Both the position numbers and the translations under genes were made by a program. Below are positions 1 through 9,991 of a DNA stretch of 64,000 nucleotides, one piece after another. The stretch is from Lunularia cruciata. Lineage: Eukaryota > Streptophyta > Marchantiopsida > Lunulariales > Lunulariaceae. Location: the NCBI GenBank assembly GCA_948567375.1, contig OX419760.1, positions 16,368,001 through 16,432,000 on the forward strand. The letters are read 5' to 3'. Each line of letters starts with the position of its first letter. Within the stretch, counting starts at the first letter, position 1. The notes beneath the pieces are model-generated. The model saw nothing but the letters and a program-made list of their open reading frames with translations. It had not been told where the DNA came from and made no database searches.

Positions 1-159
1 ACATACTGTCCAATTAGAACCAGTTTGAATTAGAATTTTCTGTATAAGGTAGAAGCAGCGGCTGTCTTTACCTGCCACCATTCATGAGAAGGCAAACTGA
101 TAAACTTACTGTTAATCATCCTCCCATACCGTCAATTCTGATTCTGCTAACTGTTCAAT

Positions 160-504
160 ATGGATCAGTTTGAATTCGAATCAGAGTCTCTGGATAATGT
201 GGACGCAGCGGTTGGTCAGAGCATACTCTTCACGCGACACGCAATTTTTCAATTTGGATTTGAGAAGTTGATGAGAATATACTACAGTTTGTTATGTCAC
301 AAATTCAAATCGCTTATATCAAGTGAGACGTCCTCTGTTGAAATTCATGTCGCCAACGATGATGTCCCGTGGCAGGCCTCCTGGTTTAAGATAGAGGACA
401 GACGCCTCTCTTCAAAACCCAAAGAGGAAAATTCCGGAGGCACTTGGGCGTACTTGTATTGTCGCCCAATACATGTACGATATACGGTACAAGTTTCCTA
501 TTAA
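160..504 (+). CDS. Hypothetical ORF, 114 codons, unrecognised
   Basis: An uninterrupted reading frame starts with an ATG and codes for 114 residues. The N-terminus is acidic (MDQFEFESESLDN) and the middle has a hydrophobic patch. I see no signal peptide, catalytic motif or recognisable domain. It lies near the left edge, just upstream of a transposon-rich stretch, so it could be a single-exon gene, one exon of a larger gene or chance. No splice sites or neighbour support it. Confidence 0.2.
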   Translation: MDQFEFESESLDNVDAAVGQSILFTRHAIFQFGFEKLMRIYYSLLCHKFKSLISSETSSVEIHVANDDVPWQASWFKIEDRRLSSKPKEENSGGTWAYLYCRPIHVRYTVQVSY

Positions 505-1408
505 AGATAAAGAGGTAACGTAATCTCGAATACAGTATAGTATACTATCAATTTTATAATGTTACTTCGGGATGGAACATACATTTAAGCATTATTGGCT
601 ATATGTGCAAATCTCATCACTTTATACAAGTCCCATCCCCCATGTGAACATGCGATGTAAATATCAATCAATTAGTCATGTCATGTGGATAAAGTAATAG
701 GTCTCAAAATTTCGCAGAAACACATATTATAATTTAAGAAGATATTTAAAAAGAGATTTCTAGTTGAGACTCCACATAATGGTCCAGATGAAACTCCACA
801 TAATGGTCTGGGTTTATCTTTCCTGACTTTCAAGTATCACCGAGAGGATTCAGAGATGGGGTCCAACTTCTTATACTGGTTGGATCCCCCATTATCAGTT
901 AAGAACTTTTTCTGTAGTCATTGAGAGTATTCGTAGGACAGTACAGTAAAGAAAGCTTCACACTTTGAACTCTCACTTGTTTGAATCTCCCCCGTAACCC
1001 GAGACAGATTCCAATCCATCTTCCAGTACAATGCATCTTCATCTTCATTAGCAGATGTGATATTAAATTAATAGAAGATTCGCGATAAGACATGCCTTGA
1101 GACAAATCACATGAATTTTATTTTCTTCGAACTCTAATTAATCTGGGTAATTGTGAGGATCTGATCCAAGATTATCCGTAAATTGGTACTGTCATACGAG
1201 TTGTGACTAACTTTTGGTATATGTTGGAAACACTAAGTAAAGGGGAGTGGTAAATCTATAAAGATATGTTATTACTCAATATTCCTAGTAGCTGATGTGT
1301 TATTCTCCTAGTAACTAACATGTAATAGATATTATTAGTAATAATTTTCCACATGATTTGATAATAACTATTGTGTATGATTTATAATCACAATGATGAT
1401 CATCTTCA
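505..1408. other. Intergenic, no gene seen
   Basis: AT-rich DNA without a convincing coding frame. The only structure noticed is a short direct repeat, a 16-base unit at 769-784 and 793-808. The short minus-strand ORF at 899-1105 has no recognisable features. Confidence 0.5.
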
Positions 1409-1744
1409 TCAACTAGCACATATGAGTGAGAAGGACGGCCGGGTAGAAAAAATGAAGGATGGGAAGACCCTATCAAGCTATACATGATATAGACGGTGAA
1501 AAAGGAGAGATGAGAAAGGTAAAATGGGGCTAAGCCCCAATGGAGTCTATATGAGAAATCTGCCTCACTGCACCTAAGATATCCAAGCTATGCAAGTCGT
1601 GTGGTCTACAACTGGAGCATCCAAAGAAGCATCATCTAGTGGAATTGCTCTCTTATGGATTGCACCACCCGCTGCCCTTTGTAGAGCAATGGACACATGC
1701 TGTCTAAAATATGCTACAAAGTATGAGAGTGAGAGTGGTATTCC

Positions 1745-2254
1745 CTACCACCTAACATGATAAGCTCTAGTGCACTCCTTGACAAATGTGTCAAATGCCG
1801 TGTCCATCACTCCATATAACTCCAAGGCTAGAGGAACAAAGAGGTGACCTTGTTGCATGCCCCTATACTTGGAGACATTGTGACCTGTTGCTACGCTTAC
1901 CGCCCATCTAGGGGGATGGGTAATCACTCCCTCCACAATTGTATCTTGTGTAGGGTCTATAACCACAACATCTGCTACTATCACTTGATCATCTTGGACC
2001 AAGTATAAGTCTGCCCTGACATGTGTTGTCTGCAAAGCATACAAATGCTCCCTCCAAACCAAGTGTCCACTATCTTGTGCCATAGCAAACACTATGTCCC
2101 TAATAGTATCATGGGTAGCTATCCTCTGTCCTCCAAAAGGACATTGTGTCGTATGGACCGCTGCTGCATCTAGTGTAGAACCACACTCACAAGTGAATAA
2201 TGAAGATGCAATTGGGTAGACCAAACCTAAGCAAAACCTCATTGTTGGAGACAA
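1745..2254 (-). pseudogene. C-terminal zinc finger and restriction-like endonuclease domain of non-LTR copy 1
   Basis: This open stretch codes for the C-terminal part of the element's polyprotein. A CxC...HxxxC zinc-finger motif (CECG ... HTTQC) lies near the N-terminus. It is followed by WREH, then VRADLYLV and VADVVVIDP, a spacing like the R...D...D/E pattern of restriction-like (PD-(D/E)XK) endonucleases of early-branching non-LTR elements. Copy 3 carries the same region at 52370-52833. The stretch upstream on this strand (2260-3051) is the connecting RT C-terminal region and is broken by stops. The endonuclease assignment rests on motif spacing only. Confidence 0.6.
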
Positions 2255-2641
2255 AGTAGCTGGTGCTAGTCGGAATGCCCTAATGCACGGTCAAGCTAGG
2301 ATCCAAGAGCATGCACCCATGCTGGAGCAAGAGCAAAGACGTGCTCTAGTAGCTTGAGGAATGGACAAGTCAACTAAGAGAGAATGTAGCGTATGCTCAC
2401 AATGTCACTCCATCAAGGAAGACTGTAAACCTCTAGTCCAATCTGATGATAGTGAAGCAAAAGATGGAAAGTCCTCTCGTGCCCGTGGGGATAGACTATC
2501 TCTCATCTATCGTAATAACATCTGGAGAGAAAAGGACCCCCCTCCACCTTTATATCACATACGTTTCCAAGACCGGCCTATTAACAACCACAAAATGAGA
2601 GGAAAGTAGGGGTGCCAAGAGAGCCCAACTACCCAAAAATG

Positions 2642-3051
2642 CTATAGGTGTAGTCTCCTCCATAAATAGCAAGCTATCCCTCCACACGAGATTGGCAGAG
2701 CCATTTTTTTATGTGCCAAATCCCTTGTCACACACTCAAATGTCCTTGGTCTAATAATATCAAATGATAGGAGGATTCCTATAATCCTCCTATCAAAGCC
2801 TCTTAGACGTGATAGGAAGGACAAGGAGGGAGGAATTGTACACATGAGGTAGGATGGTAGACAAGCAATACTAGAGGAGAGTATACCAAATGCCACATGC
2901 GGATCTCCTAATAATGGAAGGTCATTCACATGGAGAACATCCTATGCAAGGGCAACGTCTAAGAAGCATGTGACAAAATCCTTGGATCCTATTGGCACTC
3001 CAAGAACACTTAGTCCATATGTAGATGCGATACACCCCTCTGGAAGCTCAA
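2642..3051 (-). pseudogene. RT thumb/connector fragment of non-LTR copy 1
   Basis: The minus-strand translation contains NDLPLLGDPHVAFGILSSS and, further on, ALPISCGGI. These match the corresponding part of copy 2 at about 23300-23560. The fragment runs to the insertion boundary at 3051/3052, where the first LTR of the invading Ty3 element starts. Confidence 0.65.
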
Positions 3052-3904
3052 TGTAACAATATGGAGTTTAACGATGTAGTTAGTAAGGCTAACGAAGTAG
3101 AGAATAAGCCAGATTAGCCTAGAATATTCCAAAAGCATCTAGGAAGCTTCTTGGGAAGCTTCCTGACTAGTTAACTTGTGCTCCAAGCAGGTAGCTTCTA
3201 GAAGGAAGCTTTTAGAAGCTTCTAACTAGCTTAGCTTGCACGCTAAGTAGGCAGCTTGTAGAAGGAAGCTTCTTGAGAATCTTCCTAGTTAACTTGGCTT
3301 GCACTTTAAGAAAGCGGCTCAAGGAAGCTTCTTGAGAAGCTTCTCAAGGGCCTTGTGTAAAAGACCTAAACCGAGGAGAGAAATAGGAGAATGGAACCTC
3401 ACATTGGGACACTTGAATGAGGGAAAACTCCAAATGCCTAGCATGAGCTTTGGCTTTGGTATTTATAGATAACATACAAGACCCATGAAGCTTCTCAAGA
3501 AGCTTCATTGAGCAGCTTTCTTGGAGTGCAAGCCAAGTTAACCAGGAAGCTTCTCAAGAAGCTTCCTTCTAGAAGCTGCCTACTTGGAGTGCAAGCTAAG
3601 CTAGTTAGAAGCTTCTAGAAGCTTCTTTCTAGAAGCTACATGCTTAGGGCGAAAGTTAACTAGTTGGGAAGCTTCCCAAGAAGCTTCTTAGATACTTCTA
3701 GAATATTCTAGGCTATTTTGTCTTATTCTCTACTTCGTAAGCCCGACTAACTTCGTCGCTAAACTCCATATTGTTACACCTTGTATGCTATCTATAAATA
3801 CCAAAGCTGAAGCTCATGCAAGACATTCGGAGTTTTCCCATGTTCAAGAGTCCCAATGTGAACTTTCATTTTCTTATTTCTCTCCTTGGTTTTGGTCTTT
3901 TACA
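3052..3904 (+). repeat. 5' LTR of Ty3 element 1, split by an inverted solo LTR
   Basis: The LTR starts TGTAACA and ends TTTTACA. It is split after 3355 and resumes at 3784, giving about 425 bases without the insertion. A TATA box (tataaata, 3793-3800) lies in the right part, about 105 bases before the LTR end. The U3 part is rich in nested inverted motifs of the type gaagcttctagaagcttc. The primer site follows at once. Confidence 0.8.
3356..3778 (-). repeat. Solo LTR inserted in reverse inside the same-family LTR
   Basis: A complete 423-base LTR in minus orientation. Read on the plus strand it begins TGTAAAAG (reverse complement of the LTR end) and finishes TTGTTACA (reverse complement of the LTR start). 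It is flanked by the 5-base duplication ccttg at 3351-3355 and 3779-3783. It matches the host LTR along its whole length. The two copies are therefore head to tail around the insertion point, and 3052-3355 pairs with about 3484-3778 as a stem of roughly 300 bases. Confidence 0.85.
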
Positions 3905-3920
3905 TTGGTATCAAAATAGG
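3905..3920 (+). promoter_or_regulatory. Primer-binding site of Ty3 element 1
   Basis: ttggtatcaaaatagg directly follows the LTR end. It resembles the initiator-tRNA-Met primer site (TGGTATCAGAGC class) used by many plant LTR elements, with a few substitutions. Confidence 0.6.
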
Positions 3921-4171
3921 AATGGGATAGATGGAATTTATGGACCACCAAATCCACTTCCACCAAACCATTGGGATTTCCGTGTCCAAGTGCTACCCAA
4001 GCATCATTTCACAATTCATTACCTCACACTTTGGACAAGATTTTTTGCATATGATCACCATATCTAAGGAACCCTTGATACTTTAGGTCGTAACTTATGG
4101 AGAATGGTGGATGTGCTATTTCTATGTGTTAATAATTAGATAGATTAGGGTGGAGTGATAGAGTAGAAATC

Positions 4172-4921
4172 ATGGCGGCGATACCCGATGTTATCTTTGC
4201 TATGCAACAACAAATTGAGCATCTTACTTGATTGTTGGATGAACGAGATCTTTGACAACAAGAGCATGTAGAGAGAGTACCAATTTGAGAAGGAGAAGAT
4301 CGGATCAGATTCCCTAAACCCAAGGTATTTGAAGGCAAGAATCTCCCAGGTGCAGTGGAGAATTTTGTGTTTGATTGTGAATGTTATTTTGAAGCTACCA
4401 ATCTACAAGACGAGCAAAAACAAATTCTCTTGGCTTCTAGCCAATTGGATGGAGTAGCAAATCTATGGTGGAGATTCCGAGTGGAGAGAGCTGAACAACA
4501 AATTGTTGCACCAATCTTGACATAGGCAGAATTCAAGAGTGCAATAATTAGTCGATTCTAAGCTATAAATGCCACACGAGCTGCACGGGATAAGTTGGCA
4601 GAGTTGAAATAGATTGGCTCTGTAAGAAGTTACATCACGCAGTTCTAAAACACTATCATGCAAATCCCAGATATATTGGAAGGTGAAGCTCTAGATAAAT
4701 TTGTGAGGGACTTGAAGGCAAGAACCAAATTAGAGGTAACCATGCAAGAGCCACAATACTTGGAGGACGCCATGCGGCTGGCCAAACATTTTGATTCCTT
4801 GGTGGCAACAACTTGGTCTCAACCTCGACCTCCACAGAGCCTACCAATACACTACACACAAGTAGAGGAGCCAACACCAATGGAGATTGATGCCATTCAA
4901 CAAAGACACTTGGCACGATAG
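4172..4921 (+). pseudogene. Gag of Ty3 element 1, with at least seven in-frame stops
   Basis: One continuous frame from an ATG at 4172 reads as retrotransposon Gag. It shows a RFPKPKVFEGK segment, then FDCECYFEA, a VANLWWRF capsid-like motif and a C-terminal VEEPTPMEIDAIQQ stretch. It contains in-frame TGA, TGA, TGA, TAG, TAA, TAG and TAA and ends in a TAG against the solo LTR. Each stop is one transition away from Arg, Gln or Trp, as expected from deamination of methylated cytosine. After the solo LTR, a CFY...GHRIAEC zinc-knuckle remnant at about 5690-5740 shows that gag was continuous before the second insertion. Confidence 0.75.
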
Positions 4922-5659
4922 TGTAATACCAAGGGTTAGCCATATGATCTAGATGTGAAATTTGGTTTGGTAACATCTAGAATGATGTTATACATGATGG
5001 TCAAAATAGATCAGATAGAAGTATCACCAAAAGAGTACTTCTACTAATAGGGCAGAAACTGAAATAGACTTGAGAACCTTAGAACCAATAGCTAGACATA
5101 TGATTTAAAGGTGAGAATTGGTTTGGTAACATCTGGAAGGATGTTACACATGATGGAATAAACAGATCAGAAAGAGATATCACCAAAAGAGGACTTCTAC
5201 TAATAGAGTAGGAACCGAAATATGCCTAAAATCTTTGAAGGCAATTTTGGAGGCCTAAACGGATGAATTAGGCCTCGAAAGTGTGTGATTCCCCCCCCAG
5301 CCAAGGAAAGGCAGGCCTTCCCTCCCCCCTGGTTTGTCTCGTCAAGAGCTTTCCAACGGTACCTTACTCATGTGATTCTGAGATTCCTACAAGAAGATTC
5401 CCTAAAAGATTCCCTCTGGTCAAAGCTCATTTGACCAACCAGATAGGACCTAGACCAGACAGGTCACCCATCCAAGTAAGTAATCCAAGGGTGGAGCTTG
5501 TTGACATGTCACCTATCTGTGTCCCTAATCCTATGGTGGAGCTTCCTTGGAGGAGATCCTCTTTGCCTATATAATAAAGAGAAGGTGCTCCCTTGGAGCA
5601 TCGAATGTTTGAGTGTGCAATCTGTGTTTTCTCTCTTCTCTTGTCCTCGGAGTATTACA
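4922..5659 (+). repeat. Solo LTR of the chromovirus family (element 3)
   Basis: 738 bases starting tgtaatacc and ending gtattaca, near-identical in outline to the two LTRs at 30418-31155 and 36055-36800 but in opposite orientation. It sits inside gag of element 1. Flanking bases gatag (4917-4921) and ggtag (5660-5664) look like a target duplication with one mismatch. No internal sequence is present, so it arose by LTR-LTR recombination. Confidence 0.85.
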
Positions 5660-5882
5660 GGTAGATAGAGAGAAATTGCAACAAAGTGGTGGTTGTTTTT
5701 ATTCGCCAATTGGGACATCGTATTGCTGAATGTCCACTCAAGAATGGACGACCTCGACAAGTTGCCCAGGTGGAGGTTGTGGAGCGTAATGATAAGGGAA
5801 ATGAGGAATCCCAGTAGGAGATTTTGAGCCGCCTATTGGGAGCTTCATTAGTTGCAATGGGATTGAAGGGCACCATGCCTTG

Positions 5883-6510
5883 CACCTTGACTCTCAAGCC
5901 TACTAGATGTACTCGATAGTCAAGTGGTCAAAGGCCTGCCTAATCTGATCTATAGGGCACATCATCTACCAAGGAGAGAAATACACAACCTGGCATGGCC
6001 AAAGTAGTAGATAGGAGAGCTCTAAAGTGAGCCATGGCAAATAAGGGTCCCCCTAAAGGATCTCCCTAACGTGTACCCACAATTGACTCCAAGACAGTAA
6101 CTCCCTCTTATGAACCATTGTGTTGGTAGTAAAGGGAAGCAAGAGAGCCATAAAAAAATCGCACAAAAGGAATAAGACTTGCCAAGGATCCACTAGCCTC
6201 TCTAAGCTCTCTAAAGATAGATGCTTGCGAGATGTTATTAAAAGCGTTCTCAAAATCCACATGTAAGATGATCCACTCCGGATGGATATCTAGGAGTGCC
6301 CTAATGCCTAGAGATATTGCCTCACATCCTCCAAGTGTAGCTACTTTAAATTGACATGGACTGAGGTGCTGTCAAAAGTGAGAACAATATTGAAGGATAA
6401 TGGTGCGACTGACCAAATGCAAAAAGATCTCTGCAATAGCAATCGATCTAATGCACCCCGTGTCTTTCTCCATCACAAGAAGTAGACTAGCACCTAAGCA
6501 TAGTGAGAAA
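5883..6510 (-). pseudogene. Reverse transcriptase fragment of non-LTR copy 1
   Basis: The minus strand aligns closely with copy 2 at about 22505-23135. That part covers the start of RT (NAFN-type motif) through the region around the catalytic LADD. Stops and small indels break the frame. It ends at 6510 against the 16-base target duplication. Confidence 0.7.
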
Positions 6511-6526
6511 TCAACTAGCACATATG

Positions 6527-9500
6527 TAGAAAAATCTACAATCAATAATATCTAAAGCATTTAGGAGAATTCTATTGTTTCTTGTGGATAACATTTTCAG
6601 TTGATGCATACAAACTGGTGTGATGACGGACCAAAATAGTTTCATATTTTGTATAGTTATATATACACGATACGAAATGCAAATATAGTTGTAGAAAACT
6701 TTAAAACCTATCCATCACCATGGTCACCACAAAGAGAGGCATCAGTTGGTATCCTCTTTTACTGGTCTCTAAGCACTCTCATCATCTTAGCTTTTCTCTT
6801 GAGGAGGTGTAATAGCTATATACATCTTCTCCATTATCATGCAAGTATTGCCAACATACATTTCCTATATGAACACTAGACATAAACTGCCGACAACCTT
6901 AACATACAAGATCCCTGAACTATGAAACTCTCATATAAAGATCCATAAATCTTCAAGTAAGTAAGTAAGTAACTAACAAGTATCCAACTTCTATTCCTTC
7001 CTTCTCTACATTCTGACTTGGCAGCCTTCAGATATCAACTATCGATCGTTCTATTGCTTGTAACCGATCCAATGAAACTAACTACCAAGAAAATTTCCCT
7101 TCAATAACCAAAAAATCAAATCTCAAAATGATATTTAACGCTGACAATGTATTATTGTTTATCATTTTTAAGCTACATTTTCGTCGATAACTCAAAGCTA
7201 CGTCCACCAATTGTGATAACTTATGTTCTTATACTGCCGCAATGACCGGAAACTAGCATTATGAGACATTTCCATATACTAAAGTATTCAATTCCATAGA
7301 AATCGATCAATTTGTATTATAACTGCTATACATATTCAAATTCTTTATTGAGACTTGTGAAAACCAAGTGTATAAAAGTGAGTTGCAAATCATATATATC
7401 CAGGTCTCCGGCTCTCAAAATCAAGTCCACACTTGAATCTATATATCTTCTGCATGAACCATATAATATCAAATATTGAATGCTTAGAAATATAGACATT
7501 AAATTTATGATTGGAAATTATATATCCTCATCATAAAACCATGTGATATTAAATATTCAAAATTTTAAAAATATATATCCTCGGTGAAAAAACGTATATA
7601 TTAAAGGTAGTGCTGTTTCCACAACACCTGTTGCTGTTTCCACCACATTTATCCCCCGACTCCAGCACTGAGATTAGTTTAGGTCGATTAATTTACAGTG
7701 TTATGGTGAAAATAACTAAAAGTGTGGTGGAGAATAGCACCTCCCTATACTAAATATCTAATGTGCGCCACCGCTTTAAGACGATACGGTTAATTGAGGC
7801 TATATTTTAGTGGAGGCATTGAAGTCAGTGGTACAAGATTTGGATCTTATTTCTCTTGCATAATCATTCAATCACTTTTATGTGGCTCTTACAATACGTC
7901 TTCTCCGGGTAAATATGTACAAGAAGGATAGTGAGAAATGAGGACATGAAGCCGTTCGAGAAATGGGAGATCCAGAACTCATTGAATGCAAATGAGACGA
8001 ATGATATATAATGTATATAAAAAAAGTGCAAGACAAAATTTAGTATAAATTCGGGAAAGGAGATGACATGTGTACAAGAAGGATAATGTGCGGTCAGGGT
8101 GGGTGCTTCTTTAATGGTATTTAAGAAAACATTTTATATTCTAAAAGAGCATATTCCCACATGAAATGGATGATTCTAAGTCCCGGCGATCAATCCTATA
8201 TCATGATGAGTTGTAATAATGTGAGTTTTTTGGTGATGCTAAGATATTTAAGTCGGGTGTGAGCCTATTATTGTGATGAAACATTTATGATACGACTTCC
8301 TTACCACTACAACTTTTAGGATCCAAGTAGAAGAAAAATGACGTACTAAATGAGAACATCACGGATAAGAACCCGACCCAAACAACTATCGAGATTATAA
8401 TCTTCAGAACCATATTTAAAGATGAAAATGAAACATGTTATGAAATGAGAAGTTTTATAAGGACATAACAAGTAAAGCATAAGATTATATATTTTTTGCT
8501 ATGATAGTTCTTAAAGTTTTTAAGTTTATGGTAATTTTATGAAATAATGAAAATTTACTTCATATGAGATTTTGATAATATATGACAGGATAAATTTTTA
8601 TTTAAGCAGAATTTGTAATAATTTTCAGCAAAAATCTGAATTCCATAAAGAATAATAAAGGATAAAATAAATTATTACACTATATTGTTAAACGTAAGAT
8701 TTTACTTTTAGCAATTATGTAGTGAGCTAATTAGTAGATTTGTCTAAATTTCACAACGACCAAGTTATAATTGGTATCAATGGATAATCAGGCTAGATGA
8801 AACACATTTCTACTTCAACAAATTGATACTCAAAATATTTTGAATAATGCTTTTAGGATTTTAATATAAATGAACCATATGATTCTAATTATTATGAAAA
8901 TTAAAGGTTTCATATCATAAAGAAATTGACTCAACCTAAAATATGAATTTAAATTTATTAATCTCCAAATTTATTTTGGATACGAATTGCATCACTATAA
9001 ATATAAAAAATTTCTTCATCTTTGATTACTCTTTATAAGGTTTATAGAAACTATATATGAGCTTGAATTCACCTAATGATAAATTAGTTTTCAATTATAT
9101 TATGGTGGAGCCTATCAATAAAGGATCATGAGAGTGTATGAACCGGCCTTTCATCAAGTTTGAGATTTTTAATTTTTGACTTTATTTACACCAAATTTCG
9201 GAGCCTGCAGCCAATAATGGATGATAAATTGCATGAGATAAAAGTATTCATAATTTACCTAGAGATCTCAAGTTTTAGCAAAAAATATTTAATTTTCTCC
9301 ACAAGGAAAAGTATCCTTCCGAATAACAATTGACCACTAAAGTTGAATGTAAGGAGATTCCGAGTGAAGTTGGAATCCAGTGTTTAAATTACACACTCAC
9401 CGATGGAGAAGCACTTACAAGAATAAGCCATCATAAACTTACAGAAACTTAATACGTGATATTTATGGTCATAGGAATCTAATTTGAAAACATACCGATC

Positions 9501-9991
9501 CTCTAACATAAGATCTACTGAAACAAAACGGTGAATTGGAGGTTATGTTTTCTTTGTGCAGTTCCAGTTCCAGTTGATAGTACTTGAGAAACCTATGATA
9601 ATTCTGTTCCTTTAACCTTGATTGCATAAATTACAAAATCTAATTACTCCAAATACTCCGACTGAATCTAAATTTTCCCACGCATCGTCCATACCTCTTA
9701 AATAATTAGGATTCAATCTCTATATCTTTCAAATACATAAGACTCAATTCCTGGGTAAGTCCAAAAAGTAAAAGCCTTCTCGAGTGATGGGCACGATAGT
9801 TACCAGAAGACAGAGTGTATCCTAAAGTGAAGGTAAGGAGAATATGCATGGTAAATACTTGTAATACAAGTATTACAAGGATTTACTGTATTTGATTTTC
9901 TAATTTGTACAGATCATCTGCTGAAAGATAAAACTTTGCGCACAAACTGACATGTTCGGGAGCGTAATGGGCGGCAGTGAACTAGCACTAC
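6527..9991. other. AT-rich intergenic DNA without genes
   Basis: Nothing convincing in any frame. It includes a small (AAGT)n run near 6955-6975, a candidate miniature inverted-repeat element at 7606-7745, and an 80-base stretch near 7931-8015 that recurs in an intron of the SCC2 gene at about 60515-60600. The right end is the 3' flank of the PhzF-like gene. Confidence 0.6.
7606..7745. mobile_element. Candidate MITE, 140 bases
   Basis: Imperfect terminal inverted repeats (ggtagtgctgtttcc on the left against gggaggtgctattctcc read from the right) enclose 140 bases with no coding capacity. The flanks tatattaaa (7597-7605) and tatactaaa (7746-7754) match at 8 of 9 positions. A 9-base duplication would fit a non-autonomous Mutator-type element. 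Confidence 0.45.

Larger units (their letters stand above)
3052..5882 (+). mobile_element. Ty3/gypsy element 1, 5' LTR and gag only (3' part lost)
   Basis: A plus-strand LTR element inserted into non-LTR copy 1. It has a 5' LTR (3052-3355 plus 3784-3904, interrupted), an adjacent tRNA-Met-like primer site, and a decayed gag (from 4172) interrupted by a foreign solo LTR (4922-5659). The gag-side sequence then fuses to non-LTR sequence around 5860-5890. Protease, most of pol and the 3' LTR are missing, so a deletion after insertion removed them with a small part of the host element. The five bases before the LTR are ctcaa; no matching right-hand duplication survives. Confidence 0.75.
1425..6510 (-). 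mobile_element. RLE-type non-LTR retrotransposon, copy 1 (5'-truncated, interrupted)
   Basis: A degraded non-LTR element in minus orientation, flanked by the 16-base target duplication tcaactagcacatatg at 1409-1424 and 6511-6526. The 3' end is at about 1425; the 5' end, truncated within the reverse transcriptase region, is at 6510. It aligns with copy 2 (21.8-23.9 kb) and copy 3 (51.9-53.1 kb), and its 3' tail matches copy 3. A Ty3/gypsy element (from 3052 to about 5882) splits it, with roughly 45 bases of the non-LTR sequence lost at the junction. No poly-A tail is visible at the 3' end. The order is reverse transcriptase, CCHC zinc finger, then a restriction-like endonuclease-type domain. 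It is dead, with stops and frameshifts throughout. Confidence 0.85.

Noticed and set aside
3052-3778. Foldback or MITE-like element with 300-base inverted repeats
   Set aside because: The segment 3356-3778 has its own 5-base duplication (ccttg), and the host LTR resumes at 3784, followed by a primer site. Nested same-family LTRs explain the symmetry better.
4172-4921. Fungal repeat-induced point mutation as the cause of the stop codons
   Set aside because: The host genes here (YSL, plant-type SCC2) and the element types indicate a plant, where deamination of methylated cytosine gives the same pattern.
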